A stretch of 64,000 nt of DNA from Galaxea fascicularis. Its lineage: Eukaryota > Cnidaria > Anthozoa > Scleractinia > Euphylliidae. Position numbers and translations under genes: made by a program. The notes beneath the pieces were generated by a model. It was not told where the DNA came from and ran no database searches. It worked only from the letters and a program-made list of their open reading frames with translations. Where the stretch lies: NCBI GenBank assembly GCA_948470475.1, contig OX419337.1, positions 25,975,045-26,039,044 on the forward strand, written 5' to 3'. Below, one piece after another: positions 1 through 11,428 of this stretch (position 1 is its first letter; each line of letters begins with the position of its first letter).

Positions 1-2558
1 ACTTGGTATGGAAGGTGGTACCAATGGCATTTCATCACCAGAATTTGCGGTAGCAGGAATTGGCGCTGCTTTTGGGGATAATCTCATCCCATCTTCACTG
101 TGTGGCATAACTTCGCGTGTGTGCCTTAGGTGTCTCCTGTTCCTCCTATAAACTCTTCCATCTTCTGTTCTGACTTGACAGGACCTTATGTCGACTTTGC
201 CTTCGACTCTTGCTTGGGTCCAATCCTTCTTCTTTCCAACGTGGGAGCTTTGTGGCTGCAATCGCACTATGTCTCCTGGGCGCAGTTCCTCTAGTTCCTT
301 GGCGCCTTGGTTGTAGTACAGGGATTGTTTAGCCTTTTGTAGCTTCAACTTCTGATCAACCTCCTCTGGTAGCTTCGGCTTGAGTAACTGGTTCGATGTT
401 GCGAGTGGGGTCTTTGTTCTTCTACCAAATAATCGCTGAACAGGTGACGAGTTGAGTGTTTCTGTAGGGGTATTCCTCCAGTCCAGTAGGGCAAGATATG
501 GGTCTTGTTCTGACTTGATGGCTTTCTCTAGCAGATGTTTTGCTGTCTTCACGGCGTTCTCAGCTTTGCCATTTGACTGGGCATATGTTGGAGAGCTTGT
601 TACATGTTCAAAGCCATAAGTGTCCGCGAACTGTTGAAACTTTGCGGAAGAAAAGGGTTGTCCGTTGTCAGACACTAGCTGGTCGGGAATCCCATGACGT
701 GCTAGATGGGCTTTCAACTTCTTCACAACTTCGTCTGCTGTCTTGCATGTCATTCTGTCGAATTCGAAGAAGCTCGAATAGTAGTCAACAGTCACCATGA
801 ACTCTGCACCATTCAGATCAAAAAGATCAACTGCAATTTTCTCCCATGGTCTACTAGGCAGTTCGTGACAAATCATTGGCTCTTTCCCTTGTTCTACTGG
901 CTGGCTGTTGCAAACGGCACACTTTGCTACGTAATCTTCGACATCCTTGTTCATGCCTGGCCAGTAAACTACTTCTCTGGCTCTTCGGAGGCAGCCTTGG
1001 ATGCCGATGTGGCTCCGGTGGATCTTAGCCAACATGTCATCTTTCACGCTCACAGGGACAACTAGTCTTTCACCTTTGAAGACAAGTCCATTCTGCAATG
1101 ACAACTCTTCCCGAAAAGGAAAATAATCTTTGATGTTTGCTGATACCTCTGCCTTGGTAGCTAGCCAACCTTCTTGTCTGATTGTTGTCTTCAGCTCTCT
1201 CAGGGTAGCATCAGATTCTGTTGCTTGCTGGATGGCAATTAGCGTTGCTTCCGATACTGGCAAGTATTGTATCATATTGATACACTCTAGCTCTCTTTCT
1301 GTATCTCCTCTCATCTCCTCGATGTACACAACATCTTCTGCTACATCTTCTCTTGTGCTCTTGTGCACTCTATATGCTCTGCTTAGTGTATCTGCCAGAT
1401 ACATTTCAGTCCCTTTTTTGTAAGACACTTGGAGGTCAAACTTCTGCAATCTCAGCAACATTCGCTGGAGACGTTTAGGGGCACTGAGTAGGCTTTTCCG
1501 GAAGATGCTCTCTAAGGGTTTATGGTCAGTTTGGATCTTGACAGGTCGACCATACACACACTGCCAAAACGTTCTACTCCGAATAGTATTGCAAGCATCT
1601 CTTTCTCTATCTGGGCATAGTTCGCTTCTGTTTCAGTCATGGAACGAGATACATAAGCCACGGGCTGGCCTTCTTGCATAAGACATGCACCAAGTCCTCT
1701 GTCAGATGCATCACACTGCAATTCCACGTCTTCTTTGGGGTCGAAGTACTTGAGGACGGGGGCAGCTGAGAGTATCTCCTTAACTCGCTCGAAGCTGCGT
1801 CCTTGTACTTGCTCATCCCAACGGAACTGGTTCCCTTCTTTCAAAAGGTCTCTCATTGGGGCGGTAACTTCAGACAGGTTAGGAGCGAACTTTTGGAGGT
1901 AGTTTACCATGCCGAGAAGTCTCTTGAGATCTTGCTTGCTGGTTGGGGTGGGCATCTCTTTGATACCTTGTACCTTGTCTGGGTCAGGCTTAAGACCATC
2001 TTGACATATCACATGTCCCATAAACTTTACTTCTTTGTGGCGGAGCCTAAGCTTCTCCTTGTTCAGCTTAATACCAGTAGCGCGGCAACGTTCTAACAAT
2101 GCTGTCAGCTTTGCATCATAGTCAGACAGTGCTTCAGCTTCTGTCTCTCCGACACCAAAAACAAGAATATCATCAAATATTGGCTTAATTCCATCAAGAC
2201 CTTCCAGGGCAAATTCCAGTCTCCTCTGAAACTCTTCCGGAGCGGGTGATATCCCGAAGGGCATCCGAGTCCAGCGGAACCTTCCCCAGGGGGTGCCAAA
2301 TGTGGTCAGGAGACTGCTTTCGTCGTCTAGCTGCACATGCCAAAACCCGTTCTTTGCATCTACTACACTGAAGACTTTAGCATTTGTAAGTAGCGGTAGC
2401 AGATCATCGATCACTGGCAGTGGGTACTGGTTTCTCCTGAGCGCTTCGTTCAGAGGCTTTGGGTCGATACATAGCCTTATCTTCCCATTGCTCTTCTTAA
2501 TAACTACCATTGAGGAAATCCAATCCGTTGGAACATCTACCGGTTGCAAGATGCCTAT
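1..2558 (-). pseudogene. pol 3' part: reverse transcriptase, RNase H, integrase (broken)
   Basis: The reverse transcriptase reads from about 2558 down to 1512 and contains the fingers, palm and FDDI catalytic box. A missing base near 1563, relative to the right copy, shifts the frame inside RNase H. The remainder (RNase H end, HHCC zinc finger, integrase core, GPY/F-like end) continues in another frame to the window edge. An in-frame TAG at 2559-2561 separates this part from protease. Plus-strand open frames at 540-1423 and 1803-2562 are shadows of this coding sequence. Confidence 0.9.
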
Positions 2559-2584
2559 CTAAACTAAGCGTTCTAGTTCCTGTT

Positions 2585-3530
2585 TTAAGGCTCTTTCACT
2601 GCAAAGGGGACTTTCCTCACTGGGAGTGCCACAGGGGATACAGACTTATCAATCTCAAGGTGAAGCTTTCCTTTGAGCTTTCCTTCTCCTGAGAAGACAT
2701 CTCCGAATTCGCTCACTATATCCGGCTGTGTGGGAGTCTCATTCGAGAGAGACATGATGTTATCAGTATTGATCACGATGAGACCAAACTGCTGCACTGA
2801 TTCAGCACCAAGGAGTGCTGTGTGGCCTGTTGGTACGACGGTGTATTCCGTAAGGAAACACTGTTCATTCTTGGGGTTCAGGGTCTCAACCTTAATACAT
2901 CCCAAAGGTTTCAGCTCTGATTTGTTAAACATGACCAGGGTAGTTTGAGTAGGTTGAAGGCGTTCCATCCGGGGATCATTAAATATCTGCTGATAAGTAT
3001 CTGCTGGGAGGATATTGACTGTTGCTCCACAATCTAACTGGAATTTTACTGTTTCATCCCTCAAGCGCATGTTAGCATAAATCTTCTTAGGACTGTTTTT
3101 TGCATGAAGTGCGCTCACTGATTCTACACTGAATAAGTAATCATCAGAATCTTCGTCATTAAAGTCCTGAGCTTCTTGTTCTACATTGTGAACTGACTTC
3201 TTAGTTTGCTGTTTGTTAGCTTTCTGATTTCTGCAAGCCACTGAGAAGTGGTTCATTTTACCACAATTATCACACTTGTGCTGCCATGCTGGACAGAGTT
3301 CCTTTTTTAGAGGATGGGTTCTGTAGCAGAACTTGCATCTAACTGGTTCCGTTAATTTGTTATGCATGGGGCGCTGAACTTTGCTGGGATTTCGCACTTT
3401 ACTATGGCGCACACCTATCTTCGATTTTGGGTGGCCTGTGGCAACGGCGCTAACCTCCTCCGTATGAGACATTTCCTCAATACACTTGTTAAGAGTTAGT
3501 TTGTTCTCAGCTGGAAGCTTTTTTCGAGTG
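2585..3530 (-). pseudogene. gag C-terminal part and retropepsin-like protease (broken)
   Basis: One continuous frame joins the end of Gag to protease. It carries a CX2CX4HX4C zinc knuckle (CDNCGKMNHFSVAC) and a protease active-site motif DCGATVNIL, in which the usual second residue of D-S/T-G is cysteine. The left copy keeps six T bases where the right copy has seven, so gag and protease stay in one frame here. The frame is lost near 2586 through a missing A. The upstream end is cut by the filler at 3531-3770. Confidence 0.85.
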
Positions 3531-3770
3531 GCGTTATCACAGGACGAAATTCCAAGAATCCGTAAACGGAAAGGTTGCAGAAACATGTGAAACCGTTCCG
3601 GAAACACGACGGATAATCTGTGTTTCCGTTAGCGGTTTCGTGACGTTTACTCGCGTTTCCGTTGCTGCGTTTACAGCGGAACCGTACCACTTTTTGTGCA
3701 TGTTTCCGTCAAGTTTCAGCTGAAGGAAACAAATGTTTCCGCAATCGTAATTCCGGGTATACATTTGCGG
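3531..3770. repeat. GTTTCC-rich filler/foldback-like segment inside gag
   Basis: This segment is absent from the right copy, where about 45 bp of normal gag occupies the place. It contains many GTTTCC or GGAAAC hexamers in both orientations, spaced irregularly, and can fold on itself. I do not see clean terminal inverted repeats or a target duplication. It could be a small MITE that deleted target DNA, or repair filler. Confidence 0.6.
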
Positions 3771-4259
3771 AAACATTCGATCTTGCATGGTACCAAAGTT
3801 GCACGTTTTAGCTAACGAACGCAAAGCGGTGAGAAAAACATCAAATGACTCACCAACCTCCTGCACTCTCTGATTAAACAAATAGGCTTCGTAGATTTCA
3901 TTCGTCTCACCGATGAAATAGACGTCTAGGAGCTCTATCACTTTGTCAATGTCTGTTTTCTCCTCTTCATTTCCAAAAGGCAAACCATCGTAAATCTCCA
4001 GGATATCTGGGCCAATGCACGTCAACAATGTGGCTGTTCGAAGATTACTGCTTTGCGTACTGAGCCGCGAGGCGATCTCGTAGTTTGTCCAAAGCCGCTT
4101 AAATTTCTTCCAGTTCACAGCTAAGTTCCCCTTGAAGTCTAGCTTCGACGGTAAAGGAATAGAAGACTGGATGAACTGAGGAGTTGCTGGCTGTGTGCTT
4201 GTTGATCGCATGACGCTGCACCGCTCGAGCCTGTTTCGGTCATCTGGAGCTAGATTCAC
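3537..4259 (-). pseudogene. gag N-terminal part with foreign segment
   Basis: From about 4200 to 3775 this encodes the same Gag N-terminal/capsid-like region as 51660-52080. An extra 8 bp near 4208-4215 changes the frame upstream, so the start used in the right copy is lost. At 3531-3770 a segment rich in GTTTCC/GGAAAC replaces about 45 bp of gag, and the frame stops inside it. Gag function is therefore lost in this copy. Confidence 0.8.
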
Positions 4260-4333
4260 TGTGTTTCGCTTGAAGATGCACTCAACTATTTAAGCGACGA
4301 TTCTGTAGGAAGAATCCCAAATCACTGACACCA

Positions 4334-4479
4334 TGTAGCGTTGTTCTTAGGAAGACACACTGGAGTGAACTAAAAACAGTTCTTTTAATCAACACGATGA
4401 TCGAGTACAAAACCGGAAAGCATGGCATGAGGATCGGTTGCCATGGTAGAGATGACGTAAATGTCACGTTATCGTCACA
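4334..4479 (-). repeat. 5' LTR of the left Gypsy element
   Basis: 146 bp matching the 157-bp LTRs at 47595-47751 and 52171-52327, with 11 bp missing near 4352. The plus-strand ends are TGTAGCG and CGTCACA. It is followed by attac, the same 5 bp that precedes the other end of the element at 47590-47594. Confidence 0.9.
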
Positions 4480-5796
4480 ATTACCACCTCGCTCCCAAAG
4501 GGATACTAAGCTTTCACAGGATACCCAGCAATCAGTGAATAGAATTATTAGTGCTTCCCGTTATTTGATGCTCCATCACAGCATGCCCATAATTAAATAG
4601 ATACTATTCGCTATTAAATAGATATCTATTCGCTCTGACGAAGGGCTAGCGCTCGAAACGTCAGCTTTTAGAATCCCTGTACGGTGGCCAATTTACATTT
4701 ATCAACTCTGTTGATAATACCAAAATTGTTGGATAATTAAATAGGTCCATCGTGGTCTGTTTAAGGTAATTATGCACATCCTTACTGCGCATAATTTCTT
4801 GCGTCAGCAGCGTGCGCACGAGCGCGTGCATGTTCAAAACACTGCAGGTTTTGTGAAGGACTGATCTCCTAGAAATGGGTAAATGGCGATTTTCTCCCAA
4901 ACGAGTATGGGGACCTATGCTTTTTATAACTCATATTGAAAGAAAATGCAATTCTCCATGATATAACCAGATTTGAAGAATTTTTTATTGTCCAGTTTTT
5001 CATTATTCATGGAAGATCTCCGTCCTTTACGATGACACTATTGAAGCTTGAATGGTAAAGCACAGACGCAAAAATCACGACTAATCCTTCATTAGTTCAT
5101 CTTTTCTTCACCTTTAAGAGGTTAAACTTCGACCATGATGTGCTGCTTTTGACAAAATAAAACCTAAACCACATTGCCTCTGTCCCGTTTTTGTAAATCA
5201 TAGAGTCTCAGACCACTTTCGGCTATCTCCATAAACTGTACTAACAATTTACCAAAGTTGGTATAACCTAAGGCTTCAAAGCATGAAAACGGGCATGGAG
5301 ACCCTCTCCTTTTATTGCATTTCTTTGATGTTCTTGACGTTGACAACCACCTGGCAAAGTTTCAAATAAAATCTATTGCGACTTTTATTTCTGGGGAATG
5401 GTCTTAACCTTTACTATCGCTTTGACCACAAAAGGCAATCAAAAGTAGCGAATACTGAGTTTTCAGGTTTGATAGGCTGTGCCGCCCAGGTCTCCACATC
5501 CCGTCCACGTTTTATGCCCAAACCCTGTTCAGAACAAAGACCTTGGATCGCAGTACTATGAAAACAAACCAGTGAGAATTGTGGGATTTAGCACAGAGCA
5601 CTAAATCGACAAAGAGTATTAAACAACAGTACTCCCAACACATCCCCTAAGCCCACAAACTATTGCCTTTGGTAAGAAGTTGCGGCAGTCATAGACATAC
5701 ACAGAGAAATGCTATGAATTTTCTTCATGAGCATTTGATGTATTCTTTAATAATTATTTAGCTATTAAAACTATATTTGTTATTTCCTTATCCCAG
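4480..5796. other. Last-intron sequence of gene 1 downstream of the retroelement
   Basis: Non-coding intron 5 DNA. Its start (4490-4600) resembles one unit of the 'cacaggatacccagca' minisatellite seen in intron 5 of gene 3. A small duplicated AT-rich block (4595-4632) precedes a hairpin at 4635-4664. From about 5380 on, the sequence is homologous to intron 5 of gene 2 (14280-14640). The block at about 4665-4730 has a relative at 34078-34140, so it is a dispersed repeat. Confidence 0.6.
4635..4664 (+). other. Hairpin with hammerhead-like boxes (Penelope-like tail?)
   Basis: CTGACG and CGTCAG pair around a second short stem, GGGC with GCTC. The order CTGACGA, stem, GAAA recalls two of the three conserved boxes of a hammerhead ribozyme. 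Such motifs are known in Penelope-like retroelements. One extra A before the inner stem and no clear outer stem make activity doubtful. The same element is at 52483-52512. Confidence 0.3.
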
Positions 5797-6122
5797 GTTC
5801 TTGCAATTACGCCGGCGACAATAAAGCATTTATCTACTCACTGTATAATATTCGTGGTAATAATCTTCAAAAGCTGAATGTTAAACCAAGTAATTCGCAC
5901 GCTATCTACAGATGTTCTTCTAACGGACCAACATTTGGCAACGGATTCGACATCCACATAAGCGACAACGCTGCAAGCAACAGTAATTCATACACGCATT
6001 GCGGCTCTTCCTACCCACTCCCACATGGCTATTCAAATCCTGATTATTCTTGTAAATTTTACGCTGGAAGCTACTACTTTACTCCTACTGATATTGAAGT
6101 GTTTTATGAAACAACCAGTTAA
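5797..6122 (+). CDS. Gene 1, last exon: C-terminal half of TLDc domain (partial gene)
   Basis: A 326-nt terminal exon encodes 108 residues and ends with TAA. The acceptor is ttatcccag and the exon enters in phase 1, as in all relatives. The protein segment has the TLDc C-terminal signature: FIYSLYNI, then YRCSSNGPTFGNGFDI, then [18 protein letters not shown]. Exons 1-5 lie left of the window. The retroelement at 1-4479 sits in the preceding intron. It is the counterpart of gene 4 exon 6 (53642-53967), from which it differs at about seven residues, although the flanks are almost identical. Confidence 0.85.
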
Positions 6123-8900
6123 ACGGTATACGCAATTCAGGCAACGTTCGTAAAGACGCGGTTCCAAACTGGCAACATTTTCAAGAATGTTAAGGCATGA
6201 CCGATTCGTGATGTCAGTTACTCGGACAGATTCGTGTATCGGTTAACCATACAATTTTCCATATTACTGTGAGGTTGAAGCATGTAAGCGGAAAGTGAGT
6301 CGCGCACCTTACGCCCAGTATCTGTTCCAAGATAAGGATTGTACGTCTACGGATTTATGTGACTTATTCAATTTCTTTAGTCATGCCTTAACATGCGTGC
6401 ATTTGGCCGCTTTGCAACTTTGTACCTTCTCTAAATTACGAAAGTTCGGGCACAGCACTGATAATCTTTTTTAATTTTGCTGAAATTTTGTTACTATGCA
6501 AAAACTAAGGGCCACCGAAGTAGTTTTGGAGACAAGGAGCGAAATTAAAAATACATCTTCGTCATTTGATATACCTTCTGTTTATCACAAAATAGGTATC
6601 ATTTTGTGCGCAAATACACTTCTACTTCAGCGCGCAAGCTCGACTAATTGATAACGTGGCGTGACACATTGTCACGACATCTGTGCGCAGAAAGGATGCG
6701 CAATAACAATTAGCACGAAAGCCCTCAAGCACACTTAAAAATCCATAAAAATCCCCTTTGTTAACGTATTCCCCCACGAGTCTTGAAACACGGTACTGAC
6801 AACTTTGGGATTTTATATTCGTATTTGAAAGGATGGAAGGAAAGGAGTGATGCTTAGAACCGGAATCAGAAAGTGTTGCAAGCTTTAAGAAACTCCTTGA
6901 AGTCTTAGTTTTAGTTATTTTCTTCACGACCCCGGCAAATACAAAACATTTTATAGGCGGCGAATCTCTATTTCACTCAATTTAATTAACGTTTAGGATA
7001 AGAATAGGCCTAAGACATGAAAAAAAAGGTGGTAGGTTTGAGGAGACAAACAGAACGATCGCTTTCTTCTCATACAGGAGTAGATTACCTAGGGCCTGTT
7101 ATAAATAGAGGAAGTCTAAATTGGGCGGGCCTTTTAATTGACAGGGAGCTTACAATCGGGGATTTTACAAGAGAAGGAAAGGGGCCTACAACAAAAAGAA
7201 ATGTAATGTGAATACGAGGAGCCAGGGCTGTGCTCTAGTGTCGTTCGGTCGCCCCTGCCGACTAACTTCCGCTAGTGGGTGACCATTAGTGTTTGGACCA
7301 AACGATATGATGGGCGCCCTGGATTTTAAGGTTTTAGAGATTCTGGGTAACCAACTACAATTATTAGAGCACAGCCTTGTGGGCTATAAACAAGTACGGT
7401 AAAATGTGATACATTTTGGGGGTAGAAGTCGGCGATGAATCACTCTTATTGAACAAAAAAACTGCACGAAGTCTTTTAAGAGCCTGACTATGGCAAAAAC
7501 AAAAACATACGTAGTAGGTATTTGCCGACAATGTGGTGAATAATTGTTTTAGAATAAACCACACCAGAAGAAAGCCGAACCCAATTGGCCAGCACTTTTT
7601 AGTAACTGCCTCACTGAAGCACGCGGTATTCTATTCGTCGGTGTTGGGTATGAGGCGAAATCAGCAGCGGAAATATGAAGTAGAAATAAACAATCTTAGG
7701 TGTCACTTTATAAATTCCACTTCGGCGGCATAATCTTTTACTCCTAGGAGTGATCAACATGTAAGTTTTGCTTAACTTGTAAATAAATTGTTATACAGGT
7801 GAAGGGAATATATCAATGCTTTTAGTAATAGTTGCCAAAGGGTTCTTATTAGCAATCAGCATGTAACTTCTCCTTGAGACAAATGTGTAACATTATCCAT
7901 ACAGGTATGGAGAATAAACAAAATAATCATCGAAGGCCGTTGCTTAGTTACACGTACAGCTCATGCTAGTGATTTGTGTACGTTCTAAGAAAATAGTTAC
8001 GATGGTAATGTTAAAACAGGTAATGAGATTAAGGAAAATGAAGAAGATTGGGTCTGGCTTCTAGCTACAAGAGATCATGAGCTCTTATTAGTGACCTACA
8101 CATCAATTCTCTTCGCGATGTATTGTTGTAAAATAAGTGATGAGAATATAATGGTTAACAAGACGAGCATTCTCGACTTGAACCATATTGCTACAAACTT
8201 GTACATTTGTGATCAAGTAACCGTTAAACTGATCACTTCACTAGTAAGGGACATTATTTAATCGACTTTAAAACAAAATAAAACCGAGTTTTTTGTGCTC
8301 AATCTTTCTACGGCTTATGTCTCGTTCTTGAGAAAGCAAAAAAAGAGACACCAGTCAAATAATTTCCTACCTGCTGCCTTTGCGAAGAACAGCAGCATGA
8401 AGATGGCCAGGAAACCACTAGAAAGCAACTTCAGCAGGCTTGAACCCAGGGAGAAAATTTTGAAAACCTTGAATAGAAAACTCTCATTGCGCATGTGTCA
8501 ACTATCGACATTCAAATTCTTGCAGTATTCAGCCGGACATTTGTCACGTGAACATAGTTTAATAACCTTAGCTCCCACAAGTCTCCAAATGCTCAATGCT
8601 GGAGCATTCCAACTGAAGGAATAAGAAGAGCATAGGATCAACTCCTTTGGGGAGAATGCGGGAGTGTCTACGCTGGATTCATTTAACATTTCCATTAACT
8701 CGCCTCAGTTCAGTTACGTCACTTTTGGTGACGTAACTGAAATGATTTGGTTTCAATTAAGTGCAAATCTTTTTACGTACCCTTATTTTCACTTCGGAAG
8801 CAGTCTTATGCTTTGGCTTGAAAAAAGAATTATTTTCTTCAGGAGCTGAATGAACACAATGATATTCCGTTCAAGAAAATGAAATGAGTCTCACAAGGGC
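6123..8900. other. 3' flank module of gene 1
   Basis: I see no credible gene here. The segment is nearly identical to 53968-56780 and is homologous to the 3' flank of genes 2 and 5 (14975-15595 and, beyond the insertions, 17626-20150). It therefore belongs to the ancestral duplication unit. An extra block of about 325 bp (roughly 6963-7288) is absent from the module 3' of gene 2. Short open frames (6622-6927, 7017-7211, 8295-8624) recur only because the whole module is duplicated. A degenerate tRNA-like B box is visible near 8630. Confidence 0.6.
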
Positions 8901-9861
8901 ATGAATACCGTCAAATCCAAGTATTCTAACTAACTCGCCCTTACAAAACGTCGTTCGAAGTACTCTCTTAGACCACAGTAGTTATATTCAGAATAATCTT
9001 CAAAGAAAGCTTCCCTAGTGATTTCTGAATACCAAACTGAAAACATGATGCGAGGACACTGCGAGGCCGATATCCCACTTGCACCGTGTTATTGAAAACA
9101 TTGTTTTCACCTGCTTTTTGAGTAAACAACAGGCCCATATCAATTTCAACAACCCATAAGCCTTAAAAGTGCACCGTGTTAGCTAACAAAGCACTCTCTC
9201 GAGATGAGGTAGCGGTTCGATCACAACTTCATCGTCAAAGGTAAGCTGAGCCACTAACGTTTTATATGTTTTTAAAGCGTTCAGTATCGTTAAGATAATT
9301 TTGCCTTAAACAGGTGTACCACCCAAAAAACGATGCCTTAAAACGTTTGACTTTGATTTTTTCGTTCAGTTAACGTGCGACTGCCGGTTTGCATGGAAGT
9401 CTTAAAACATCTCAGGGACATTAAACAACACAAGGAAGAATAATTACCAGAATAAAACGGAACAGAAAAGATAGGTTTTCATACAGTATTAAACCTTTGT
9501 ACCCAGATTAAATTGACAAGAGAAAGTCTAGTTTACATTCGACATTCTGTCAAAGGGGAACGATTCTTTGCTGTGTGCAAGTTTCAACCTTAAAGATTGT
9601 TTCTCTACGTTCCCTAGTAGATATTGTCTTTTTCATGTAGCATGAAGTTGGAGATATCCATTCAACTTTTGAAGCTAGATCACTGTGGATCCTTTATCCG
9701 GCGAAAGTGCCGAGAAATCTATTTGAAGTTGCAACTAAATGTCGGTACTTGAAACCTACTAGGCAATTTCCCAGGAAAAGCAACTCTCAGCCAATAAATC
9801 TCATTTGAAACAAACATGTTTGAGCATAGTGAGGGATTTTCGTGCTAAAATCGGTTGTTGT

Positions 9862-10831
9862 AAAATAAAGTAAAAAAGTTTCTACCTTTGCGGTCGGCGC
9901 AGCACCATCAAAAGTAAACAGAACATTAAGGTTTAACTTTACAATTATTGCAAAATGTTATTAAAAACACAATTTTATATTGCGATTGTATAATTCGCAT
10001 GCCAGATTGAACGTTTTCGCAACAGTGACCAAAAAAGGTAGCTGTAATTCAGAAATTGCACGATTATTTTCCTTAAAACTAGATCGTTCATAAACGCCTC
10101 AGTATTTTTTTCATGGAATTCTCTTCACGTAAGAGGCCTTCGATATAATTTAATGTCGTTCAGGAAAGAGTCTTCAAAATAAAGGAAAATGCTCACCAAA
10201 AATGATTTCAGTTCTTTTACACCGTTACGTTTGTGTTCGTGTGAATGCAATACCGCGCTAATGGAAAAAAACCACAAATAAAAAATTTATGACTAAATTC
10301 TTGGCTAAATAGACACAGGAAGTTTAAAAGTTATTGGCACCCCAGTAAACTGTTTTAAGGTTTTCAAATAAAGTAAAACAAGTTTATACCTTTGCGGTCG
10401 GTGCATTAAGGTATAACTTTGCAATTATTGCAAAATGTTATTAAAAACACAATTTTACATAGCGATTGTATAATTCGCATGCCAGATTGAACGTTTTTAC
10501 AACAGTGACCAAAAAAGGCAGCTGTAATTCAGAAATTGCACGATTATTTTCCTTAAAACTAAATCGTTCGTAAACGCTTATTTTTTTCATGGAATTCTCT
10601 TCACGTAAGAGGCCTTCGATATAAAATAATTTTATGTCGTTCAGGAAATAAAAATAAAGGAAAATGCTCACCAAAAACGATTTCAGTTCTTTTACACCTT
10701 TATGTTTGTTTTCGTATGAATACAATACCGCGCTATTGGAAAAAACCACAAATAAAAAATTTATGACTAAATTATTGACTAAATAGACACAGGAAGTTTC
10801 AAAGTTATTGGCACCCCAGTAAACTGTTTTC
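9862..10831. repeat. Two-copy direct tandem duplication (about 0.5 kb units)
   Basis: Segment 9862-10360 is repeated at 10366-10831 with small indels. Shared landmarks include 'tttgcggtcgg', 'ttgcaaaatgttattaaaa', 'ttcttcacgtaagaggcctt' and 'gcaccccagtaaactgtttt'. The same duplication is present in the right copy at 57747-58689. The minus-strand open frame at 10441-10947 is an accident of the second unit. Confidence 0.85.
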
Positions 10832-11324
10832 CGGTTGTTATTATGAAGTGAGCAAATTCTACATTTATCCTGCAAATTCATCATTGACGACTGTTCCTGA
10901 ATGCATTCGAAACTCGACTGATTTCCATTTAGAAAAACGTCTTTCATACAAGTTAGAATAGCATATTTTCAGCTAGGCGGATGAACGGATTAGAATTTTC
11001 TTTAAACAGCTTTCTGCAGGCGTGTCGGAAACCGATAATCATTTTAAAAATATGGTTGACCACTTCCAAATGTCGCAGATTATCTAAAATAATTAAAACA
11101 GGACATGGTCAATAGTTTTTAATTTGTGCACGGTGCAATCTTCAAAAATGTCCAAATAGATCGAAAAAATAGAGTTTCTTTGTCAATTTTTTACACCATT
11201 TTTCTATATTTTCTTATTCCCTTTGGCAAAAGACGGTCAAATATTTCGAAAATTTCCCCAGGACCGCCCGGTTGGCTAATCTTGACTTCACGGCTCTAAT
11301 ACAGCCGAGACGCCTGCATCACTA

Positions 11325-11380
11325 AAACTATCATTAAGTCTGATGTAATATTATTGTTCTTAAAAATAATTTTAAATCAT
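11325..11380 (+). promoter_or_regulatory. Conserved pre-ATG block (putative core promoter/5' UTR)
   Basis: A short block of the form AAGTCTGATRTAAT followed by TTGTTCTTAAAAATAATTTTAA lies 50-100 bp upstream of the ATG in genes 2, 4 and 5, and in a diverged form in gene 3 (23950-24000). The TATA-like AT-rich core and conserved spacing suggest transcription start or 5' leader sequence. This is inference from position and conservation only. Confidence 0.3.
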
Positions 11381-11428
11381 TTCTGTGATACTGCCTACAG
11401 GTTTTCCTATACTGACAACAAATATACA

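Larger units (their letters stand above)
1..4479 (-). mobile_element. Ty3/Gypsy LTR retrotransposon, left copy, 3' end outside the window, degraded
   Basis: Minus-strand gag-pol element equivalent to 48051-52327, cut at the window edge within the end of pol. The 5' LTR is at 4334-4479, followed on the plus strand by the 5-bp flank attac (4480-4484). The putative primer-binding site on the minus strand starts TGGTGTCAG just inside the LTR. The element carries more lesions than the right copy: one base missing near 1563 in RNase H, one base missing near 2586 after protease, a foreign segment at about 3531-3770 in gag, an 8-bp insertion near 4208-4215 and an 11-bp deletion in the LTR. It lies antisense within the last intron of gene 1. 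Confidence 0.9.
8901..11428. other. 5' flank module of gene 2
   Basis: Non-coding. It is homologous to 20640-24040, 41400-44598 and 56780-59807, so it is the conserved 5' flank of the gene family. It contains an internal tandem duplication of about 0.5 kb. The block just upstream of the start codon (11325-11375) is shared by all copies and is the best candidate for core promoter or 5' UTR. Compared with gene 5, 514 bp are missing after 11317. Confidence 0.6.

Noticed and set aside
540..1423. Plus-strand open frames at 540-800, 706-1065 and 1130-1423 (repeated at 48590-49470)
   Set aside because: They lie antisense to integrase and RNase H of the Gypsy element and have no domain of their own.
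8295..8624. Plus-strand frame of 109 codons, repeated at 56180-56509 and partly at 18809-19174
   Set aside because: The related module downstream of gene 2 does not keep the frame, and there is no signal, domain or splice partner. Repetition reflects module duplication.
10441..10947. Minus-strand frame of 168 codons, repeated at 58326-58805
   Set aside because: It falls in the AT-rich second unit of a tandem duplication, has a low-complexity Phe/Leu/Tyr-rich translation, and is conserved only because the whole block is duplicated.
11354..11428. Extension of exon 1 of gene 2 upstream of the ATG at 11429
   Set aside because: The upstream frame begins at TTG, not ATG, and would bury the signal peptide. 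The ATG immediately before the signal peptide is shared by all four complete genes.
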